This document shows, piece by piece, positions 57,848 through 64,000 of a DNA stretch of 64,000 bases (position 1 is the stretch's first letter; each line of letters begins with the position of its first letter). The stretch is taken from contig JAHLKH010000005.1 of assembly GCA_025526915.1 (NCBI GenBank), forward strand, positions 62,001 to 126,000, given 5' to 3'. Made by a program: the position numbers and the translations under genes. Below the pieces are notes generated by a model. That model searched no databases. It saw nothing but the letters and a program-made list of their open reading frames with translations, and was not told the DNA's origin. The DNA comes from Entophlyctis helioformis. Taxonomy: Eukaryota; Chytridiomycota; Chytridiomycetes; Chytridiales; Chytriomycetaceae.

Positions 57848-57916
57848 CTTCTATTGAAGTGACCCGTTAGGTCGATCGGGAGGTTCCCCGATTCAAAAAG
57901 TTGGTAGACGTAGAAG
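57848..57916 (-). ncRNA. Candidate omega-RNA (guide RNA scaffold) of the Fanzor system
   Basis: Starts at the base immediately after the Fanzor TGA stop (57917-57919) on the minus strand. The first six bases, CTTCTA (57911-57916), pair perfectly with TAGAAG (57848-57853). Inside this outer helix are hairpin A, ATCGGG-GAACCT-CCCGAT (57875-57892, 6-bp stem), and hairpin B, GACC-TAACG-GGTC (57861-57873, 4-bp stem), one base apart. An alternative CTTC-AATA-GAAG hairpin (57848-57859) competes with the outer helix. Known Fanzor and TnpB omega-RNAs come from the 3' end of the nuclease gene, with the guide beyond the structured scaffold at the element boundary. The fold was derived by hand. Confidence 0.55.
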
Positions 57917-60900
57917 TCAGAGTGCCAAAGGCTTGTCATGCGAGACAACACATGGCTGGCAACCAGGCTTGGGCACGACACTTGCACGCTGCTGGATGGA
58001 TCGATGCATTGCCTTGATGTCTGCAAGGTGCACTGGCGTGGCTGGATCGTCACTGGCTGGCGTGTGCGTCAAGTAGAGCGGCCGGTGTCCATAGAGCAGA
58101 TGCCACAGTGCGACCATCCCGATGTTAGTGGCTCCAAGCACATCACGGTGGTAGACGGTCTTGCATGGTATGCACTCGTAGCGTCGCAGGTTGGTGCGGT
58201 TCTTGTCTGGGATCCGCTGCTTGCACTGCGGGCACATCTGGCTGGTCAGGTTCTCGTTGCAGCGGTAGATCTGTGTGTGTGAGTGTGTCAGTTGGTGCAC
58301 AGATGGATGGATGGATGGCATGGCATATCAGACGCACATAGGCATATCCAGACGACCGCAGATGCCTGATGAGAAACTTCTCAAACACAGCGTGCCGGCC
58401 ACCTTGGCCTGTAAAGTCGATGCCAAATGCCCAACAACGGGAATGTCCTTCTCTGTTGGCTTGTCACAGCGGCCTTGAGACGCAGCAGATGCGCGCTTTC
58501 CAGTGGTCGAGCCTGCCAGCTTCATGATGCCCTCAAGAGCGTTTCCGCGAATAGACGTGCTGTTGCTGCGCATGGTGAACCGCTTGGCCTTGACCTTCTG
58601 TGGAATGCCATGCCATGCCATGCCGTCCAGTGTGATCAGCAGGCAATCAAGCAGCTTGGCGGCCGTGTCAATGGGCATCCAGAAACAGAGAAACGTACCC
58701 GTGCATTCAGGAATGGCGAGCAGTACGCACGGCAGCGCAGATCCCAAAAGGCTCTCTCGCCAGGCTTGACGTTTGGATCGGCATGCTTTGCTGTCTTGAA
58801 TGCAATGGCCGCCTGGATGTCAGCTGCCTTGGCAAGTCGATCAGCAAACCTGGCACAAGAGACAGGCACTGTGAGTTGATCTGGTCAAGAGTGCGCGTGG
58901 CAGAGTCATTGCATGCATACCAGTCCTGAAAGATACGCTCAGCATGTGCCATGCCAGAGGAGAGCACGTAGTTGGCCTCGAGCGTATACGAAAAGTCCCT
59001 AAGGTCGACCAACATGCTGGACGCGCCATACATGTACCGCTGGCCCCAATCAATGCCGACAATCCGCACAAACCGGTAGCCCTTGTTGGTGAACAACTTG
59101 TTGGCTTTGACAATGTTGAGCAATCGCTGCGAGGCATAAAAGTTGCGCTGGGCCTGTCGTGCCATGGCATGAGTGAGGAATGTGCAATGCAAGTGCACCA
59201 AAGTGCGAGTTTAGCATGCAAGTGGCTTACAGGATTGGTCGCTTTTGGCTTGGTGGCTGTGGATGGCATGTCAGTCGGTGCTGGTGCCAAGTGTGCGTCA
59301 TAATGGCACAGCAACTCACATGTGCCATCCATGTGATCATGCCCATCATGCCCATCATCATCATCATCAGAATCATCATCATCATCAACCCACGGCTGCT
59401 GGCCTGAAGACACCAGATTGGAGCATGCAGATCAAGGCGGCAGTCAGAATCAATGTGTGCACCATCGCATCCAAGCACGCCACATACAGCAAGGTGACTC
59501 TGGACGGTCTGTGCGGCCATTGAGAGCCAGTTGAAAGATGCTGTTTCCATCCGTCCTGATGCTGCCTGTCAGGATTGCCTTGGTCCGTTTTGCTGGACGC
59601 ACAGCATCAATTGCAGCCTTGATATGCTCCTCGCGCTCCTTGCCAACCAGACCCTGCTCGTCAGCCTCTTGCGTCGCCTTGGCTGTGGCCTTGGCAACCG
59701 CGTCCATCTCATCTTTGGCTTGTGCAGGTGTCTGGAAGCGACCTTTCTCAGGGCGGAGGCCGGGAAGCAGGACGTCGAGAACACAGAGCTCTTGGCTTGC
59801 GCTGAATGCGTCTTATCTTGCTATTGGGCGTTAAGCCCAAGTCTTCTTTTGTAGTCTTGGACAAAAGTGCAGTGTCAGCATCAAATCATACAAGCATGGC
59901 ATAAACAAGTGCGACCTACTGAGTGCATCCAGAAGCTCCAGTCGCAATGTCTGCAAAGCATCACTCTGCTTGCCATTCTTGTGCTCATCCTGGTCCCCAT
60001 TACCGCCCAAAAGAGGGTGGCCTCGGTAATGAGGATGAACGGGTCGCGGCTCGCCGCCTCAGGGCACAACTTGATTGTTGTGCCAACAGCAAGCTTGCGC
60101 AGCTCGTAAAAGATCCTGATCTCGGAGAGTGACGCATTGCTCAAGATCGGCACAAGCACATGCAATGCTTGCGGGATTGTATCAAGACCGCCGTTGTCTG
60201 TGGCTGGCAGCGTGCTGGGTGTCGCGGCCGGGTGGTGGCCTTGTCCTTCCTGCCCGTTGCCTCTTGGGTTTGGCGCTGTTGGTGGCTGATGAAGAGGTGG
60301 ACCGGTCATGCTTGAGACCCGAGGCAGGAGGGGCAGCGTCTTGAGCAGCGTGTAGTGAGGCGTCCTCAGTGGCCGGTGGTGTGGTTGATGCTGGCCCTTT
60401 GCGCCTTTGTTTCTTGCGTGTCGGTGGGCTTGGTGTGGCGACCTCGGCAGCAGTGCGTTTGGCATCCTTGGCGGCGGCATGCTTGGCATCCTCAGCGTCT
60501 TCTTAATGATCCCGATCCACCTGTCAACATCCTTGGCAGACGCACCCTGCACCAGGCTGTGAGCTGCATCAACCAACAGCTTGGACTGGTTGGTCATAAA
60601 ATGGGTGGCCAGCATGCGGCCGACGTCGCGTGCAAGGTTGTTGTAGATGTCGTGCCTTGCTTTTGCACAAAGGCTGCTATCAAGCCTGTAGGGCAGGACA
60701 GCCTCCATAGTGTCCGTGTGCACAGCGTCTGCCGTCGGTGCACTCTTCTGCATCAAGGCAGACAGATCTGCATTTGCCTGCTCCACAGTTGACTTGAACT
60801 CATTGGCCTTGGTTGTCGCTGTCTGCTGCACGCGTGCTGTCCGTGAGATTGACTTCCGTGTGCCTGCTTTCCACGTCGCTGCTTGCCGTGTGGTTTTCTG

Positions 60901-61672
60901 TGCTGCAGATGCCTGCTGTGTCGCGTCCACCTGCCCCTCCTTCCGTCTCCATGTCCGATGTATGATCAGCTGCATCACGGTGACTATCCAGCAGTGGACA
61001 GGGTACTTGATCGCATGCGGCTGGACCATCTTATCATCCGCCATGATGTATCCAATGTGATATAGCAGCATGTCCAAAGCACCCTCGCCACCAGACGTGC
61101 TGCTGGTGAGCGCCGTGAGCAGCTCATTTGCAGTTGGGACTGCTGGCGGCTGGGCGGCTGGCAATGGTGCACCGGCGCTGCTGGCTGCTGTTGCTGCTGT
61201 TGCTGCCACAGTCTGCGATGCATTTGCAAAGGTGCAGATCTCAAGCACCGTGTCACGCTCGAGAGGCACCAAACTGCCATAGCGAGGGATCTTCGTGTGC
61301 TGCTATGTGGTCCTGTGCCATACATCAGCCATGCATCAATGCGCTCTTGGAGGATGCACCTGCCCGTTGTCTGCATCGTGCCCTTGCCCTCGCCGAGGTC
61401 GTCTGGGTTGATGTAGTAGTATGTTTTCACACTGCCACTAGTGACTTGCATCACGCAGTAGTCAAGTGGCAGTGGGCGTCTGGGCTGAGCTTGACAAGAA
61501 CCTCGACTATCGCGCCGATCAACGCGAGGACAGCACACAAGAGGCCGGCTGTGTAATCGTACACCGTCAGGAGGGCGTCCTTTCTGACCGAAATGGCCGT
61601 CTGCTTGGCCAGTGGTGTCTTGGTATGGGTCCCGAAATACTTTGTATACTCTGGCTTGTTTGACAGCATCTT
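57917..61672 (-). CDS. Fanzor-type RNA-guided nuclease (eukaryotic TnpB homologue), one apparent frameshift
   Basis: Minus-strand exons read by frame: 61539-61672, 61324-61437, 60004-61273 (about 420 codons), an uncertain patch 59790-60003, then about 59488-59750, 59231-59403, 58921-59153, 58699-58849, 58338-58597 and 57917-58270. The WED-like region has AILTGSIRTDGNSIFQLALN. RuvC-I is RFVRIVGIDWGQRYMYG. The block before the zinc ribbon is AFGIDFTGQGGRHAVFEKFL. The glutamate, in the position typical of Fanzors, is in YRCNENLTSQMCPQC, followed by YECIPC (zinc ribbon) and RuvC-III YHRDVLGATNIGM. So Asp, Glu, Asp and four Cys are kept. The frame shifts at the GGG run 58430-58432, between KDIPVV and GAFGID, where one more G would restore it. 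Family role: cuts DNA guided by an omega-RNA; usually carried by transposons. Confidence 0.85.
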
Positions 61673-61782
61673 CTGCTCATTTCACGAGTGCACCAGTCAG
61701 CCTCACAACACCAAGCATCCAGAGCAACATGGCAACCAAACCCCATACCGCCAGATCCACAATCATAACACGGCTGTTATGC

Positions 61783-64000
61783 TGTGCCTCATCCTCATCC
61801 CTTGCCCTTGCTCTTGCCTTGCCTTGCTCTTGCTCTTGCTCTTGCTCTTGCTGTTGATCTTGTCCTCATCCTTGTACTTTGGTGCTTTGCGATGATGCTG
61901 CACGTTTTTCCGACTGTCTGGTGTTTTGACTTTGAGGACCCCATTGACTGTCTGGACTGGCCCTGATGTCACGCAGCAATTGCCCGCAACATCCAGATGT
62001 GTCGCCCGTCTCTCATGATATTCGTGTCTACCAGCAGAATCCATGTCAGCAAGCACAATCAGGGCTCGCAGCATGCCATCTGCCACTTACGTGCTTGTCG
62101 TTGTTGGAGATGGGGCCTTCCGGTGGCGTCGCCCTGACTTCTTCTTGTTTTTCTTGATGGTATTCTCGGTCGTAGCCTTCTCAGCTCGCTCGGCATTCTC
62201 CTTTGCATGTGCAGCCTCTGTCTCCTCAGAGAATTGGAATGGCGCCTGCCGTGGTTGGATGCAGCATCAGGCATCCCTTCCTTGTGCACGCAACACAGTC
62301 ACAATCACCAACGGTGCCCTGTAACCTACCGTCGTATTAGTGTCATCGAGTACACCAATGAGAAGTTTCTTGCGGTGTGCTTGTTCAGGGCGATCGTTGT
62401 CAGATGACTTGGGCAGCGGTGGAGGAGGACCAGCCTGGGAGTAGAATGGTCAGCAATCGTGCCAAATCAGTACAGGCACACACTGTCAGTGGAAGATGAG
62501 ACGCACGGCGGCTTGCTCAATGACTTTCTGCAGCAGGGCAATGGCCATTTGACGCTGATTGACGAGTGTGATTGAATTGCCCTTGCTGATACGTCGATTC
62601 TTGAGGCCATTCAAGTCATTCAGCAGGTTTGTGGCCTCATCATGGATAACTGCAAACGTGTCTGCCGGCGCCACTCTTGTGCTGATCCGTCCGTGGTACT
62701 CGGTCTTCTTCTTGCCTGTATCTGCAATAGCACATTCAACAAAAACGGCACTGTGAGTGGATTGCATCAACCATTTCAATGCAAGCAGAATATACTTGGA
62801 GTGGCTGTATGCCGGAAGGGGGCATTTTGTGGATGCACGATCTCATCCAGCTGCGTCTTCATTCTTGGAGCAACAGTCTGTCCAGGAGCAATAGATCGAG
62901 TCAGTCACATTCAAGATCAACAACCGTGTGTGGTGCAAGAGCAACGGCATGCATCCAAGCCGTGCAGCAACTTACAAAAGCATGCCAAATCATCTGATCC
63001 GCCTTACTGAGCACCATGTAATCATCTGGCTCGATGGACTGCTCGCGCACAATCTGCAGCAACTGTGCACTAGCCGCCCTGCAGATGGCTGCGAGGATGT
63101 CACGGCTAGTGACTCCATCATACTTGCTTGCAAGGAGATCAACTGTTTGCTCTATGATGGCGTCCAATGCCACGTGGCAGCCATTGACCTCCTTGAATGC
63201 CACATCCAGCCGCCTGCTGGCAACAATGCCATTGGCAAGCTGTTTGACGCGATCGCTCGTCAAGTGGACAGGTGGGACGCCAGTCTTGGCTTGCTGCTGC
63301 TGCTGCTGCGCGGTATGGATCAAACAGCAACCAGGCGATGAGCACCTGCACAATAACAAGATCGCAGCATCAGAAACAGGAAAGCCATGTCAGTTTTCCA
63401 GAAACACCACAGATGGCATGCATGCATACTTGGCTCCAGCCGAGGCTGTCACGTTGACATACATGTGGTTGGCATTGCCTTGTTGAGGCCCAGATCTGTG
63501 CAAGGCATGCAATCGTGTCAATGCCAATATGTCCATAATATCCTTCAAGAATAGACTTGCCTCGCGACAATCGGGGCTGCAGTCGTGCCAACTGGCGCTT
63601 TGGGCTCGATTCGGTCGACAAAGACTGAGAATGCGTTCTTGAACATTGGTATGAGGCTCTTGTCATGACTCTTGGCCAAGTCCTTGATGTACGCATCCCT
63701 GAGGTCATACATGAACACCTTGGCCTCTTCAGGAGTCTCGAGTTTTCTATAGAGCTCGGCCTCCTTGCCATCCAACTTGGCCGCCTTGCGATCGAACCAC
63801 GCGTTAATGAACTTGGCAGCGGCCGCAATCCCTGAAGGCAATACAAGCAGAATTGCCATGAAGACAACAAATGGCATGTGAGTCATGACAGACAACAAAA
63901 CAGGCGCAGCAACTCACCATGGCGATTGCGGCCAAAAAAGTCTGTATGAGAAAACGCTGCAACACCCTGACATGCACCGCGAAAATCCCGCACGCCCAAT
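61783..64000 (-). CDS. Upstream exons of unknown protein, probably the N-terminal part of the Fanzor gene (5' end off window)
   Basis: A chain of exons on the minus strand that splice in frame: 63918-64000 (continuing), 63561-63831, 63430-63495, 62977-63345, 62796-62877, 62507-62721, 62330-62434 and 62091-62245. Typical stretches: HTDFFGRNRHGIAAAAKFIN, EEAKVFMYDLRDAYIKDLAK, RLDVAFKEVNGCHVALDAII, EYHGRISTRVAPADTFAVIH, KENAERAEKATTENTIKKNK. The 63561/63495 intron uses a GC donor (GAG|GCAAGT) and gives a phase match that a GT donor at the same place would not. A Lys/Ser/Gln/Glu repeat region (61783-61962) follows, and contains a stop codon in the frame that best matches the upstream donor. I recognise no domain and no transposase. 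It may be one gene with the Fanzor or a separate upstream gene of the same element. Confidence 0.5.

Larger units (their letters stand above)
57848..64000 (-). mobile_element. Fanzor-bearing element (right part off window)
   Basis: The extent from the candidate omega-RNA to the end of the window is treated as one element because Fanzor genes are typically transposon-borne. No transposase, terminal inverted repeat or target-site duplication was recognised here, and the far end lies outside the window, so the element class is unknown. Confidence 0.4.

Noticed and set aside
61460..61540. Predicted membrane helix (LLCAVLALIGAIVEVLVK) in the Fanzor N-terminal region
   Set aside because: Splicing at TT|GTGTGC to CACTAG|TGG keeps frame and removes it; the hydrophobic stretch is intron sequence.

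Overview
The window is GC-rich nuclear DNA from a eukaryote with compact genes and many short spliceosomal introns (mostly GT-AG of roughly 50-110 bases, with at least three likely GC-AG). The gene content points to a zoosporic, chytrid-like fungus or a close opisthokont relative. It combines motile-cilium and basal-body genes (DRC8/EFCAB2, DRC4/GAS8, B9D1, IFT27) with a TBCCD1, a MEF2-type MADS factor, a Polycomb RING/RAWUL protein, a MEINOX-like TALE homeobox gene and a Fanzor (eukaryotic TnpB-like) nuclease. Exon boundaries were worked out by eye from splice motifs and reading-frame continuity; no search was run.

Layout. 1-1130: MEF2-like MADS gene (minus, runs off the left edge). 1603-4975: TBCCD1 (plus). 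5209-6345: PCNA (minus), divergent from a NUDT19-like Nudix hydrolase (6679-7870). 8223-12142: Sds3/BRMS1-like HDAC-complex subunit (minus), divergent from an Nop12/RBM34 RNA-binding protein (12519-14231). 14327-15078: DRC8. 15345-21189: Nup155/Nup170 nucleoporin (minus). 21284-23341: DRC4/GAS8. 23426-26243: Ulp1/SENP SUMO protease (minus), whose upstream region has a 27-bp CCAAT array abutting a Ty3/gypsy integrase relic. 28219-30315: GPI-anchored LRR protein with one repeat per exon. 30961-32480: VTA1/LIP5 (minus). 32694-33983: PCGF-type RING/RAWUL protein. 34258-35878 (minus) and 37012-38664 (plus): a divergent pair of homeodomain genes, one TALE and one atypical. 38753-40849: DAP3/mS29 (minus). 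41109-41906: B9D1 (apparent 1-bp frameshift). 41917-43907: NUFIP1-like (minus), 32 bp from a securin-like gene (43940-45143). 45293-46875: gamma-butyrobetaine/trimethyllysine dioxygenase (minus). 46971-50031: Ku70 (minus), 48 bp from TAF1 (50080-55652). 55794-56818: IFT27 (minus), divergent from a small TPR protein (56949-57520). 57848-64000: a Fanzor gene (minus) with a long multi-exon N-terminal region running off the right edge.

Two regions stand out. The first is the Fanzor locus. The RuvC Asp/Glu/Asp residues and the zinc ribbon are readable. Immediately after the stop codon a 69-nt segment can fold into an outer 6-bp helix enclosing two hairpins, the expected place and form of an omega-RNA scaffold. 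One reading frame is interrupted at a GGG run, so this copy may be recently inactivated. The second is the divergent TALE/atypical homeobox pair, whose arrangement recalls the HD1/HD2 mating-type loci of Basidiomycota; in this copy the atypical homeodomain has Met where Asn51 is expected.
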